DNA of 64,000 bases, taken from assembly GCA_050246015.1 (NCBI GenBank), contig JBFWWU010000014.1, positions 50,146 through 114,145 on the forward strand, in the 5' to 3' direction. The translations under genes were made by a program, and so were the position numbers. Shown in pieces: positions 8,522 through 20,393 of this stretch (position 1 is the first letter of the stretch; every line of letters begins with the position of its first letter). The notes beneath the pieces were generated by a model. It had not been told where the DNA came from and did no database searches. It saw nothing but the letters and a program-made list of their open reading frames with translations. This DNA comes from JTS-AC122 sp050246015 (GTDB lineage: Bacteria; Planctomycetota; Phycisphaerae; Phycisphaerales; UBA1924).

Positions 8522-9619
8522 CTATCGCAGCAGTCCTCGTTTTCGCAAGTAATCCAGCAGCAGGCTCTCGACGTCGGCGTCCGAGCGGATCAGGCCGTGA
8601 CTGATGTCGCGCGCCAGGCAGAACGCCTTGAGTTCTTCGACGTAAGCGTTCACCGCCTTGCGGTAGACGCGGATGACGTCGGCGGTCAGTGTGACTTCGG
8701 TCGCGCGCCCGGTCTCGGCATCGACCAGGCGCATGTCGCCGACCAGATCGCTTCCCGGTGACTGTCGTTGATCGTCGTTGCCGGGGCGGGTCTGAGTGCG
8801 CTCGGCGGAGGGGTCGAGTTCGCCCGGAGAGAGGATCTGGAGGCAATAGGTGTCGTACGCGCCGGCGATCCCGCCGCCGGCGAGCATGCGGAGCCCGTCC
8901 TGGTACCCGCCCGGGATCAGGAAGTCAGACAGCACGATCATGACGCCCTTGCCGGAGCGAGACGCTGCGATGGTCCGAAGGCAGCCGGTGAAGTCTCCCT
9001 TGGAGAGGCCCGCGGGCGAGCCGACCGGGGCCGGGTCGTTCGGGAAGGTCTCGATGGTATCGGGCGGATCACGGTCGGTCGTGGAGGTGGCGGGGGAGAC
9101 CCCGGCGGGCTGGGTCTGCGTGAGGAGAAAAGCGCCGACGCGTTGAACGTGGCGCCGGCCGCGGAGGGGGCCGAGCCGCGCCATCGATCGGCCGTCAAAG
9201 ATACTGACGCTGACGCGGTCGTTGTTCACGATCGCGATGTACGCCAGCGCCATGGCGAGCCGCATGGCCAGCGCGAGTTTGCTGGCGCGCGGGGGAGCCG
9301 GGGAGTCCATGGACGCGGTGGCGTCGAGCACGATGTGGACGGAGAGGTCTTCCTCTTCCTGGAAGATCTTGATGAAGAACTTTTCGAGGCGCGCGAAGAT
9401 GTTCCAATCGACGTGGCGCAGATCGTCGCCGGGTACGTAGTTGCGGTAGTCTTCGAACTCGACGGACTGTCCGCGGCGCTTGGAGCGGCGTTCGCCGTGC
9501 AGTTTTCCGGCGAAGATCTTTCGGCTGAGGATGTCGATCCGGTCCAGCCGGGCGCAGAGTTCGGTCGAGATGAGTTGTTCTAGCGACGTGGGGCGCGTCG
9601 GGACGGACGAGACGAGCAT
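8522..9619 (-). CDS. DUF58 domain-containing protein (VWA-like fold)
   Basis: A 365-residue DUF58 protein. The hallmark block is intact: RRGQSVEFEDYRNYVPGDD followed by LRHVDWNIFARLEKFFIK near residues 45-85, then a VWA-like segment with VLDATASMD (MIDAS-like DxxxS). Members of this family usually sit beside a MoxR AAA ATPase, but none is nearby here. The start at 9619 fits the usual N-terminal length of the family; in-frame ATGs at 9658 and 9694 are possible, and none has a good ribosome binding site. It is encoded on the same strand as, and 121 bases downstream of, the rhamnosidase gene. The molecular function is unknown, perhaps scaffold or chaperone-type. Confidence 0.83.
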   Translation of the reverse strand: MLVSSVPTRPTSLEQLISTELCARLDRIDILSRKIFAGKLHGERRSKRRGQSVEFEDYRNYVPGDDLRHVDWNIFARLEKFFIKIFQEEEDLSVHIVLDATASMDSPAPPRASKLALAMRLAMALAYIAIVNNDRVSVSIFDGRSMARLGPLRGRRHVQRVGAFLLTQTQPAGVSPATSTTDRDPPDTIETFPNDPAPVGSPAGLSKGDFTGCLRTIAASRSGKGVMIVLSDFLIPGGYQDGLRMLAGGGIAGAYDTYCLQILSPGELDPSAERTQTRPGNDDQRQSPGSDLVGDMRLVDAETGRATEVTLTADVIRVYRKAVNAYVEELKAFCLARDISHGLIRSDADVESLLLDYLRKRGLLR

Positions 9620-9740
9620 GGCGGCAGCATAGGAATGATCGTCGCCGGAGCGCTCCATCTTTTTGACGGGCGCCGGCGGTACGTTGTGGTCCATCTCCGA
9701 CGTGCGGCCAGTTCGGCCCGGCTCCGCAAAGGTCCGTCGG

Positions 9741-12700
9741 TCATTTCACGATGAACGTGTACGTGCCGGCGGGTGCGTGCAGGAGCAGTTGTGGACCGTC
9801 GGTGCCGCGGGGTGGGTTGATGCCGATCGTGCGAAGCAATGGGTGTTTGTCGATCGCGCGCCCGGACTCGGTGACGGAAGCGCCCGGCGCGACGGGTAGA
9901 CACACGGTGGCGGACGTGTTGGGCGGGATGGTCATGACGTACGAGGTGGCGCCGTCGCGTTCGCGCTGCCATGAAGAGCGGATGGTGCCGCGGATGGAGC
10001 GGTACGAGCCGGCGGCGCGGGAGAGAGATCCGTCCGCGGGCGGACGAGGCGCGATGGTGAACGCCGAGAAGCCCGGCGAGGACTCGTCGAGGCTGATGCC
10101 GACGATAGTGCGCATCATCCATTCGCCGACGGAGCCCAGGGCCCAGTGGTTGAGCGAGTTCATGCCGGGGTCCTGGAAGCCCCGGCCCTTGACGTACCCG
10201 TCCCATCGCTCCCAGATCGTCGTCGCGCCGTTCTCGATGGAGTATCCCCATGAGGGGAAGGTGGTGTTGGCGGCGATCTGGTGCGCCAGATCGGTGCGTC
10301 CGGCGGCCGTGAGTTGGAGCATCGCGTGATGCGTCGAGTGAAACCCGGTCGAGAGGTGATTGTCGTACGTCTGGATTCCGGCGACGAGTCGGCGCACCGC
10401 GGAGTCCCGCCGATCGGGGGGCAGCAGGTCAAACGCGAGCGCCAGCGCGTAGCCGGCCTGGGTGTCGCCGGGCATCTGGGCGTCATCGCCGACGTAGTTG
10501 TTGATGAACGCCTGGCGGATGCTGGAGTACAGGCGTGCGTACTTCTCCTGGGCGGGCTTGTCGCCCAGAACGCGGGCCATCTGGCTGACGATCCAGGTGG
10601 AACGGGCGAAGAAGGCGGTGGCGAAGACGTCGTTGGGGACGTTGGCGCCTTTTCGCGGCCAGCCGTCCTTGATGAGCGTGTCGCCGTTGAGCCAGTCGTT
10701 GTAATCGTTGTGACGTTTGTTCTTCCACAGCAGGTCGGGGTTGTTTGAGTGGATCCAATCGACCCAGCGTCGGGCGGCCTCGAACTGATCGGCGATGAGC
10801 CGCGTGTCGGCGTAGAAGAGGTAGGCCGTCCAGGGGACGAAGACGCCGGCGTCACCCCAGGCGGGGACGCCGGTGAAGCGCTCGTTCTTCCCGTAGGGGT
10901 GCGGGGCGATATCGGGGAAGCGGCCGTCGTCGGCCTGCGCGTCGCGCACGTCGCGTGACCACTTGGCGATGAAGGCGGCCATGTCCTTGTTGAAGCAGGC
11001 ATTGGGCGCAAAGGCGAGGATGTCGCCCATCCACCCGAGGCGCTCGTCGCGCTGGGGGCAGTCGGTGGGGACGCTCATCATGTTCGCGTGCTGGGTCCAG
11101 AGGATGTTGCTCCAGAGTTTGTTCAGCATCGGGTTCGAGCACTCGAAGGTGCTGACGACGGGCGGATCGGAGCAGACGACGACGCCGGCGAGTGAGTCGA
11201 TGGTGGGGGGGTCGCAGCGTCCCTGGGTGGTCCATTCGACGAAGCGGAAGCCGTGGTAGGTGAAGCGGGGCTCCCAGGATTCGCCGGCGGGATCGCCGCG
11301 GAGCGTGTAGTGATCGACCTGCGGGGCGCCGCGCAGGTTGGCGGTGTAGATCATCCCGTTGTCGCTGACGGCTTCGACGTGCCTGAGCGTGACGACCGAG
11401 CCGGGGTCGCCCTTGACCGTGATGCGGCACCAGCCCGGCATGTTCTGCCCGAGGTCGAAGACGAAGACCCCGGAGGCGGGTACAGCGATGGAGCGAGGCT
11501 TGATCGTCTCGCGGGCCCGGATCGGCTCGTTGATCTGAGCGACCAGAGCGGTTTTGACGGTCGAGTCGGGGACCACGGGATTCCAGCCGGACGCGGCGTC
11601 ACCTGAGAAGTTCGGTTGATCCCAACCCGGGATCTGGCGGCGCGCGTCGAACGACTCGCCGTCGAGGAGGTCCGAGGCAACCACCGGCCCCTGGATCGTG
11701 GAGAGCCAGGTTGAATCGGTGACGATCGACTCGATCGAGCCGTCGGCGTGCTCGACGCGCACGTGCGCGAGCAGCCTGGGCTGACGGCCGTACACGGCAC
11801 GCGGACGCTTGTCGGGGGTGAAACTCTGCGCCATGCCCAGGCGTCCGGCGTACCAGCCGTCGCCCACGATGAAGCCGATCGCATTGGCGCCGGCGCGAAG
11901 CAGCGGGGTGACGTCATAGGCCTGGTACTGCACGCGCGTGAGGTAGTCGGTCCATTCCGGGGCGAGTTGCTGTTCCCCGACCCGCGCGCCGTTGATGCGG
12001 GCTTCGTACACGCCCAGCGCCGAGGCGTAGAGGGTGGCGCGGCGGACCGGGGAGGTGGAGAGGGTGAAATCCTTGCGGAACATCGGCGCGGGGAGCGATT
12101 CCCAGCCTCGAGTGTTGTGCGAGACGAGGTCCCCGTCGGTGAGGTTGGATGTTCCCCATGGCCCGGTCTCAATGGAGTCCGAAGCCCGGACAGACGCGCC
12201 CTGCGATACGACGTCGCCGCCGGAGAGAACCTGCATCTCCGCCAGGGCGGCGGCGAACTTGCCGGGCGTCGCTTCGCGCAGCATGACGAGCACCACGCGC
12301 ACGTAGCGAGCCGTCACCGGGTTGAACGCAATCTCGACGGGGTTCGTGCCCGGGCTTGGCTGATCAGATTCGATCAGTTCGTACACCTGCGACCAGTTTT
12401 CCGGCTCGGCAGCGGGAGCGACTTCGACACGGAACCGGCGCGGGAAACAGAAGCCGGGACTGTCGGGGGAGAAGTCGTACGGCCGCGCCGGCCAGAGGCG
12501 CACGGCATCGATGGTCCTTTGGGCGCCCAGGTCGATCAAGACCCACTTGGTGGCGAGGAACTCGTTTGCGAACTGCGTGTGGAAGCCGTTGTTGGCCCGA
12601 GCGGGCGCGGGAGGGGGCGTCGCGTCGCCGATCCAGTCCGCGTGCCAGTCCTTCGCGGGGAGGGCGGTGGTGAAGTTGGCCGGGCTGCTCCACGGCGAGG

Positions 12701-13079
12701 GATTGCCCTGGGCATCCCAGGTTCGGACAATCCATGAGTACGTCGTGGCGGGCTTCAGCGGAGAGCCGGCGTACTCCACCTGGCAAGTGTCGGGCGACTC
12801 GACCTTTCCGGAGCGCCAGATGGCCGCGTCGCGGTCGGGCTGATCATCCGCGTGCAAGGGGGCCGGCGCGACGATGATTTCGTAGGCGGATTGCACGGCG
12901 CCGGGCCGCGGGTCGCTGACCTCCCAGCAGAATCGAGGCCGGGCGGCTTCGACGCAGGTTGGCTGAGTCAGGTATTCGCATCGCAGGTACGCGGGCGCGT
13001 TTGGCTGCGCCGACGCGTGGGGGCACGCCGCGAGTCCGAGGCCGAGTGTCAGCACGCTCAGGCGTGAGATGGGATTCAT
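9741..13079 (-). CDS. Alpha-L-rhamnosidase, GH78 family
   Basis: A 1112-residue exported glycoside hydrolase that should release terminal L-rhamnose from polysaccharides or glycosides. The start at 13079 gives a signal peptide (MNPISRLSVLTLGLGLAACP); the frame extends upstream without recognisable protein. Domain order is an Ig-like N-domain, beta-sandwich domains that include a discoidin-like stretch at about residues 150-290, the rhamnosidase N-domain, the (alpha/alpha)6 barrel and a C-terminal beta domain. The barrel carries the family block CPQRDERLGWMGD, with the acidic DER residues as candidate general acid, and TTIWERWDGY, with a candidate base Glu. The size is typical for multidomain GH78. 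Its position supports use of plant or algal rhamnose-containing glycans. Confidence 0.92.
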   Translation of the reverse strand: MNPISRLSVLTLGLGLAACPHASAQPNAPAYLRCEYLTQPTCVEAARPRFCWEVSDPRPGAVQSAYEIIVAPAPLHADDQPDRDAAIWRSGKVESPDTCQVEYAGSPLKPATTYSWIVRTWDAQGNPSPWSSPANFTTALPAKDWHADWIGDATPPPAPARANNGFHTQFANEFLATKWVLIDLGAQRTIDAVRLWPARPYDFSPDSPGFCFPRRFRVEVAPAAEPENWSQVYELIESDQPSPGTNPVEIAFNPVTARYVRVVLVMLREATPGKFAAALAEMQVLSGGDVVSQGASVRASDSIETGPWGTSNLTDGDLVSHNTRGWESLPAPMFRKDFTLSTSPVRRATLYASALGVYEARINGARVGEQQLAPEWTDYLTRVQYQAYDVTPLLRAGANAIGFIVGDGWYAGRLGMAQSFTPDKRPRAVYGRQPRLLAHVRVEHADGSIESIVTDSTWLSTIQGPVVASDLLDGESFDARRQIPGWDQPNFSGDAASGWNPVVPDSTVKTALVAQINEPIRARETIKPRSIAVPASGVFVFDLGQNMPGWCRITVKGDPGSVVTLRHVEAVSDNGMIYTANLRGAPQVDHYTLRGDPAGESWEPRFTYHGFRFVEWTTQGRCDPPTIDSLAGVVVCSDPPVVSTFECSNPMLNKLWSNILWTQHANMMSVPTDCPQRDERLGWMGDILAFAPNACFNKDMAAFIAKWSRDVRDAQADDGRFPDIAPHPYGKNERFTGVPAWGDAGVFVPWTAYLFYADTRLIADQFEAARRWVDWIHSNNPDLLWKNKRHNDYNDWLNGDTLIKDGWPRKGANVPNDVFATAFFARSTWIVSQMARVLGDKPAQEKYARLYSSIRQAFINNYVGDDAQMPGDTQAGYALALAFDLLPPDRRDSAVRRLVAGIQTYDNHLSTGFHSTHHAMLQLTAAGRTDLAHQIAANTTFPSWGYSIENGATTIWERWDGYVKGRGFQDPGMNSLNHWALGSVGEWMMRTIVGISLDESSPGFSAFTIAPRPPADGSLSRAAGSYRSIRGTIRSSWQRERDGATSYVMTIPPNTSATVCLPVAPGASVTESGRAIDKHPLLRTIGINPPRGTDGPQLLLHAPAGTYTFIVK

Positions 13080-13152
13080 GCGGGGAGTGTAACCGCCCGG
13101 GCGGGTGATCACGGAGCGGGCGAGCCGGGGAGCGCGGCGGCGCGGTCGTCGA

Positions 13153-13899
13153 TCAGACCTGGACGCGCTCACCGATCTTCATCTCGGTGCCTTCGATCGT
13201 GCGCCGGATGTTGCCGCGATGCTTGTAGATGACCAAGGCCGCGAGCAAGGCGGTGACGACGATGTACGGCCAGGCGTTCGACGCGGCCCCTGTGATCGAG
13301 AATGAGTGAGAAGCCCTTGCGTTGGCGGCGGCGGCGCGGGCATGGGAGACATACTGACTCACCACGCTCGACACGCCCGCAAAGAACGGCATCAGCAGCG
13401 CGGCGACGCACGAACTGATGCCCACGTACCGCGTGATGCGGGCGCACAGGACCCAGATCCCAAAGACGGCCAGCGCGGCGGCGGTGAGGACCGGGAAGAT
13501 TCCCACCAGCGCGCCAAGACCCGTCGCGACGCCCTTGCCGCCGCGGAACCGCAGCCACACCGGGAACATGTGCCCGGCGATCGCGGCCACCGGAACAGCC
13601 AGCCAGGCGAGGGTTTGCAGCGGCGGGTGGGAGCCGGCGGCGAAGATCCCCATGAGCCACCCGGCGAGGACGCTCGGGATGAGCCCCTTGAGCAGGTCGA
13701 GCAGGAAGCAGAGCAGCCCGAGCCGCTGGCCCAGGACGCGCCCGACGTTGGTCGCGCCGATGTTGCCGGAACCATGCTGACGGATGTCCACGCCGCGAGA
13801 GCGAGCGATGACAACTCCGAACGGGATGGAACCCACGAGATAGGCGACGAGCCAGGCGGCGGCCCATTCGGCGAGGTTGGGTATGGCGCTGGCGAGCAT
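13153..13899 (-). CDS. plsY: Glycerol-3-phosphate acyltransferase PlsY
   Basis: A 248-residue integral membrane acyltransferase that makes lysophosphatidic acid from acyl-phosphate and glycerol-3-phosphate. All three PlsY motifs are present: GSGNIGATNVGR near residue 43, FRGGKGVATGLGAL near 117 and HRGNIRRTIEGTE near the C-terminus. An N-terminal GSIPFG also fits. Several membrane helices are obvious. An insert of about 30 residues rich in Ala/Ser around positions 170-205 makes it longer than the usual 190-210 residues. gpsA, which makes its substrate, is about 1.1 kb away on the same strand, separated by an opposing gene. Confidence 0.95.
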   Translation of the reverse strand: MLASAIPNLAEWAAAWLVAYLVGSIPFGVVIARSRGVDIRQHGSGNIGATNVGRVLGQRLGLLCFLLDLLKGLIPSVLAGWLMGIFAAGSHPPLQTLAWLAVPVAAIAGHMFPVWLRFRGGKGVATGLGALVGIFPVLTAAALAVFGIWVLCARITRYVGISSCVAALLMPFFAGVSSVVSQYVSHARAAAANARASHSFSITGAASNAWPYIVVTALLAALVIYKHRGNIRRTIEGTEMKIGERVQV

Positions 13900-14384
13900 C
13901 CGCGTGATTGTTTGCCGGTTCGGAGCGCGGGGCGAGTGCGGCGAACTCGAACGTCCCGGGCATCATCGGATGTGGGTTCTGGGACGCATGACATAATGTA
14001 CTCGCTTGCATCGAGCACATGGTGAAACTGTGCTCCGCCGCATCGCGTATGTCTTTTCGGTGATCTATGCCGGTTCCGCGGCGTGCACCGTTTCTCGGGT
14101 TGCGTGGGATTCATTCACCGTCTCTCATCGAGCAAGGGCTCGTCTCTACAAGTCGGTTCTACGAGGTGGCCGCGTCGAGCGCGCAGGCGATGCCGGTGCA
14201 ACCGTGTGTCGCCGGGGCCTGGTTATCGCCTGCGCGACTCGAGCGGCGCGGCAAGTGGGCAAGGGTGTGCCGGATGTCCGATCCCGCGCGAGCCAAGAAC
14301 TTGCCGATGCGCTTGCGGCGCAGGGCAGCCGGGGCATAGTTGATAGACGGTCAGTTTGCAGAATTGAGAAGAAAGGAAGCAACG
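13900..14384. other. 485-bp intergenic region, no recognised element
   Basis: This lies between the divergent plsY and PEP-CTERM-like genes and must hold both promoters. I compared it by eye with RNase P, tmRNA, 6S and SRP RNA signatures and saw none. A relatively AT-rich patch around 13985-14000 (ending CATAATGT) could be a -10 region. The last bases carry AAAGGA ahead of the ATG at 14385. Several short frames run through but none shows protein character. Confidence 0.4.
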
Positions 14385-15002
14385 ATGTTCGCAAGGAACC
14401 GCGCGATCGTCTGCGCGGCGGGCTGTCTGCTCGCCGTCAGTGCCGCCGAGGCGTCCATCATCAATGCGTCGCGGGTCGAGCACTTCGCGCAAGGCACGCA
14501 ATCCAACGGTGCGCCGGTCGTTGCCGAGCGATCAGACCCGGCGCAGGCGCTGGGCGCGCCGCAGAACGCCGACTATGTCAACTTCGTCTCCATCGGGTTC
14601 GGCGGCACGCTGGTGCTCGGGTTCGATCAGGCCTTCATGGAATACGTCCAGATCGTCGAGACGACGTATAACAACCCGGCGCTGCACCCCGAAGCGTGCG
14701 AAGTGTTTGTGGGCGTCGGACCGTCATGGGACACGGCGCAGTACTACTCGCTGGGGATCCGTCAGAATACGGAGGACGACGTGCTCATGCCGCTGGGGCC
14801 TGCGAATATCCAGTCGGGCACGACCTTCTACAACTTCCTGATGATCCAGGATCGCTGCAACCCGGACCTGCTGCCACAGGACGCGGACGGGTACGACGTT
14901 GACGGGGTGATCACGGTCGGCGCGCCGGTGCCGGCCCCGGCCGGCGCGGTCGTGGGCCTGATCGGATCGCTGGCGGCAAGTGCGCGGCGCCGGCGCCGGT
15001 AG
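14385..15002 (+). CDS. PEP-CTERM-like sorting signal protein
   Basis: A 205-residue exported protein. AAAGGAAGC precedes the ATG at 14385. A signal peptide (ending near AAEAS) is followed by a beta-rich domain of about 150 residues with LVLGFDQAFMEYVQIVETTY, resembling the secreted discoidin-like domains of planctomycete PEP-CTERM proteins. The C-terminus has the tripartite sorting form: a short PAPAG motif, a hydrophobic helix (AVVGLIGSLAA) and six terminal residues that are all Arg after SA. The motif is a variant without the literal PEP. It should be processed by an exosortase-type system and placed on the surface. The function of the body domain is unknown. Confidence 0.8.
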   Translation: MFARNRAIVCAAGCLLAVSAAEASIINASRVEHFAQGTQSNGAPVVAERSDPAQALGAPQNADYVNFVSIGFGGTLVLGFDQAFMEYVQIVETTYNNPALHPEACEVFVGVGPSWDTAQYYSLGIRQNTEDDVLMPLGPANIQSGTTFYNFLMIQDRCNPDLLPQDADGYDVDGVITVGAPVPAPAGAVVGLIGSLAASARRRRR

Positions 15003-15011
15003 GGAGCGAGA

Positions 15012-16055
15012 TTACATTCGCTCTGCCTTGAGTTCGCGGCTCATCAACCGCGCGATCGCATCGATCGGATCAAGCCCCTCGAACAGAACGGCATGCACGG
15101 CTTGCGTGATCGGCATGTCCACGCGGTACTTCGCCGCCAGGTCCACCAGCGACTTGGTGGTCGCGACGCCTTCGACGACCGAGGAGATGCGTCCGAGGTA
15201 GTCGTGGAGTTTTTCGCCGCGTCCGAGCGCCTCGCCGCATGACCGGTTGCGTCCTTCCGGGGAGAAGCAGGTGGTAGCGAGGTCACCGACACCGGCCAGC
15301 CCGAAGAAGGTCTCTCGATTAGCGCCCATCGCCGTGCCGAGCCGGGTGATCTCCGCCAGGCCGCGCGCCAGCAGGGCCGACTTGGCGTTGTACCCGGCCT
15401 GCAGGCCGTCGAGGATGCCGGCGGCCATGGCGATCACGTTCTTCGACGCGCCCGCCAGTTCTACGCCCAGCAGGTCTTCGCTCGTGTAGATGCGAAGCCA
15501 ACTGCATCCGAAACGATGTTGAAGTTCGACGGCACACTCCGGGGTGTCGCTGGCGGCGATCATGGTCGCCGGGAGGCATCGCGCCAGTTCCGACGCGATG
15601 GTGGGTCCGCTCAGCACGCCGACCGAGCGAGGGCGCGCGTCCGGATCGTCCCGCAGGCACGCGCCGATGATCTGCGTCGGGCGAAGGAGCGAGCCGTTCT
15701 CGACCCCCTTGGCCACCGAGACGATCGACGCCCGGGCCGGCAGCGAATGCGACTGTCCGATGCTCGCCCAGACCTGTCGCATGAACTGCACGGGGATCGC
15801 CGACACGACTAGGTCGGCGTGACCGACCGCGTCGGCCAGGCGCGACGTGACCCGGACCACGTCGGGCAGGGCAAAGCCCTCCAGCCGAGGCGAGCGGCGC
15901 GTCTGCGTTAGTTCTCCCGCCTCGTCGTCGCTGTGCGACCACAGCGTCACCGCGTCGCCCGCGGCGGTCAGAATCCCGGCGCACACCAGGCCCATCTGGC
16001 CGGACCCGAGCACCGCCACGCGCTTGGCGCGGGCTGGATTGTGCAGATCGCTCAT
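15012..16055 (-). CDS. gpsA: NAD(P)-dependent glycerol-3-phosphate dehydrogenase
   Basis: A 347-residue enzyme that reduces dihydroxyacetone phosphate to sn-glycerol-3-phosphate for phospholipid synthesis. The N-terminal Rossmann motif reads VLGSGQMG near residue 15, slightly unlike the common GAGSWG. The middle motif SIVSVAKGVE is present, and the catalytic-lysine region ELAGASKNVIAMAAGILDG near residues 200-220 is followed by NAKSALLARGLAEI. Length and order match the family. It is preceded by the palindromic element at 16107-16269 and ends 10 bases from the stop of the opposing PEP-CTERM-like gene. It works with PlsY, encoded about 1.1 kb downstream. Confidence 0.94.
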   Translation of the reverse strand: MSDLHNPARAKRVAVLGSGQMGLVCAGILTAAGDAVTLWSHSDDEAGELTQTRRSPRLEGFALPDVVRVTSRLADAVGHADLVVSAIPVQFMRQVWASIGQSHSLPARASIVSVAKGVENGSLLRPTQIIGACLRDDPDARPRSVGVLSGPTIASELARCLPATMIAASDTPECAVELQHRFGCSWLRIYTSEDLLGVELAGASKNVIAMAAGILDGLQAGYNAKSALLARGLAEITRLGTAMGANRETFFGLAGVGDLATTCFSPEGRNRSCGEALGRGEKLHDYLGRISSVVEGVATTKSLVDLAAKYRVDMPITQAVHAVLFEGLDPIDAIARLMSRELKAERM

Positions 16056-16106
16056 TCGTTATCGTACGGCGGGATGTGCCGCGAACGGCCCGTGCACCCT
16101 GACTGG

Positions 16107-16269
16107 GTGTGACCATGCAGTTTTCATCTGAGCCGCCCGGCGCGAACCGGCGGGGAGGGAAGGGGGAGCGTGCGTGGTCTTATGGCCCACGCCACCGGAG
16201 ATTGCGCCAGGCCACCGAGCGCTCTCACCGACCGCTTGCCCGGTGGCTCAGCAAAACTGATGGTCACAC
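16107..16269. mobile_element. Palindromic MITE-like element, copy A
   Basis: A 163-bp element whose ends are a perfect 10-bp terminal inverted repeat (GTGTGACCAT at 16107-16116 and its complement at 16260-16269). The inverted similarity extends imperfectly to about 30 bp (both arms read on through CAGTTTT and CTGAGCC). The interior also pairs partly, so the whole element could fold into a long hairpin. A second copy in opposite orientation lies at 58974-59130, with matching ends and matching interior blocks such as GGCGGGGAGGG. It encodes nothing convincing. It sits between mqnA and gpsA. Target-site duplications were not obvious. Confidence 0.75.
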
Positions 16270-16299
16270 TCCCCTGACTCTTTTTCGCCCACGGGCGCG

Positions 16300-17193
16300 C
16301 TACCGGGCCCAGTTGAGCGAGGCTCCTCCGGTCGGTGGGGCGGGGCACAACCCGAGTTGCGCCGACATCGCCAGGAACCGCTCCGCGGATTCCCGAGCGG
16401 CGTCGTCCACCTCATACCGCAGCAGCGACCCGACGTATACCCGCGCCAGGTCATCGGGCCAGGCCCGCTCCGCCGCGCGCGTTGACACGATCCAGTCCAG
16501 CCGCGTCGAGTTATGCAGCCGTTGTCGTTCCAACAGCGCCGCCGCCAGCCGCACCCGCTCCTCGTGCGCACGCTCGCGCGTGCACATCCACACCGCGTAG
16601 ACAAACGGCAATCCGGTCAGGCGCTTCCATGCCTCGCCGAGGTCGAGTTGGTATGGATATTTCTCCGAAGACGGCGCGTCCGTCACCACTTTGTCTCCGA
16701 TCAGCAGCGTCGCTTCGGGCGCCTCGGCGGTCGCGCTCTCGCCCTCGCCATTCAGGCGCCCCTCGGGGCCCAGCGGCATGCGCTCTCGCGCGTCGAACGG
16801 CACCACCGTCACCCGCACGCCGTGCATCGCATGCAGCAACACGCTTACCAGGCACGTGGACGTGTGGCTGTCCGCATCCGCGTGCACCACGCGGATGCGA
16901 TCGATCGGCGTCGATGAAAACAGACGCACCGTCAGCGTCGGTCCGTCACACCCGATCATCCCGACCGGCAGCAGAGCCAACTCGGTGCGGGATCGTGCCG
17001 CGTCGATGAGCGAGACCAACCCGATGTCGATCTCGTCTGCTTCGAGCATGTCGATCAGGTGCGAGGGCACCGCGGCGTGCAGCGACACGTCCCGGCATGC
17101 GCCCAGCCCCTCCACCAGGGGCAGCGTGTTCAGGTACTTCACGTACCCGAGTCGAATGACATCGGGCTCCGAACGCCGAGCGATTTGAGGCAT
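16300..17193 (-). CDS. mqnA: Chorismate dehydratase MqnA (futalosine menaquinone pathway)
   Basis: A 297-residue member of the MqnA/MqnD periplasmic-binding-protein-like family. The N-terminus IRLGYVKYLNTLPLVEGL is diagnostic for MqnA, and PSHLIDMLEADEIDIGLVSL follows in the expected place. It should dehydrate chorismate to 3-enolpyruvylbenzoate in the alternative (futalosine) route to menaquinone. The start at 17193 (MPQIARRSEP) is chosen because the upstream extension is arginine/phenylalanine-rich and unlike the family. No other futalosine-pathway gene is in the window, so the genes are dispersed. Confidence 0.88.
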   Translation of the reverse strand: MPQIARRSEPDVIRLGYVKYLNTLPLVEGLGACRDVSLHAAVPSHLIDMLEADEIDIGLVSLIDAARSRTELALLPVGMIGCDGPTLTVRLFSSTPIDRIRVVHADADSHTSTCLVSVLLHAMHGVRVTVVPFDARERMPLGPEGRLNGEGESATAEAPEATLLIGDKVVTDAPSSEKYPYQLDLGEAWKRLTGLPFVYAVWMCTRERAHEERVRLAAALLERQRLHNSTRLDWIVSTRAAERAWPDDLARVYVGSLLRYEVDDAARESAERFLAMSAQLGLCPAPPTGGASLNWAR

Positions 17194-17524
17194 GCGGAAC
17201 AATACGACTCGGAATCGAGTTCCGCGAGGACGCGCGGCAAGCCGTGGCCGGGTGAAAAAAGTCCGTGGACGCATCGCGATCCGGGTTGCTCTCGTCTTTG
17301 GATTCCTGCGGTTCTATACTTATCCACCAAGCCAGCGGGGCCCGATGTTCGGCGGTTGATCGGATGCTCCGTGATCCGAAAGGTGCGGTTTGCCGCATGA
17401 AGCGCGGACCTGAGTCCGCCACTGGAACTGTCACGAGGGGTCGGTGCCGCATCGGCGGCCTGAAGAGAACGACATCGCCCAGTGATTCGGCCGCCACAGT
17501 CCATTTCTTTCGAGGCACACGTCA
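17194..17524. other. Divergent intergenic region between mqnA and ppdK
   Basis: These 331 bases separate divergent genes. A TATACT hexamer around 17315 is the best candidate for a -10 box of a rightward promoter, which would give ppdK a leader of about 200 bases; no good -35 was seen. GAGG stands about 12 bases ahead of the ppdK ATG. No riboswitch or RNA gene was recognised. Confidence 0.35.
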
Positions 17525-20287
<2,763 letters not shown>

Positions 20288-20315
20288 CTCCCCAGGTATC
20301 CCATGATGTTCACGG

Positions 20316-20349
20316 ATGGAGCACGCCTCTACGGGCGTGCTCCATTTTT
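20316..20349 (+). terminator. Rho-independent terminator after ppdK
   Basis: A perfect 12-bp stem (20316-20327 with 20334-20345) with a 6-base loop runs into a short T run ending at 20349. It begins 28 bases after the ppdK stop codon. It separates ppdK from the LacI-type regulator gene that starts at 20394. Confidence 0.88.
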
Positions 20350-20393
20350 CTTGGCATCGGCGGCCCGCCCGGCGGGCACCTACCGTCATCGCG

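Noticed and set aside
16109..16600. Open frame running through palindromic element copy A into mqnA
   Set aside because: It is antisense to mqnA at its end and reads through the inverted repeats; nothing resembles protein.
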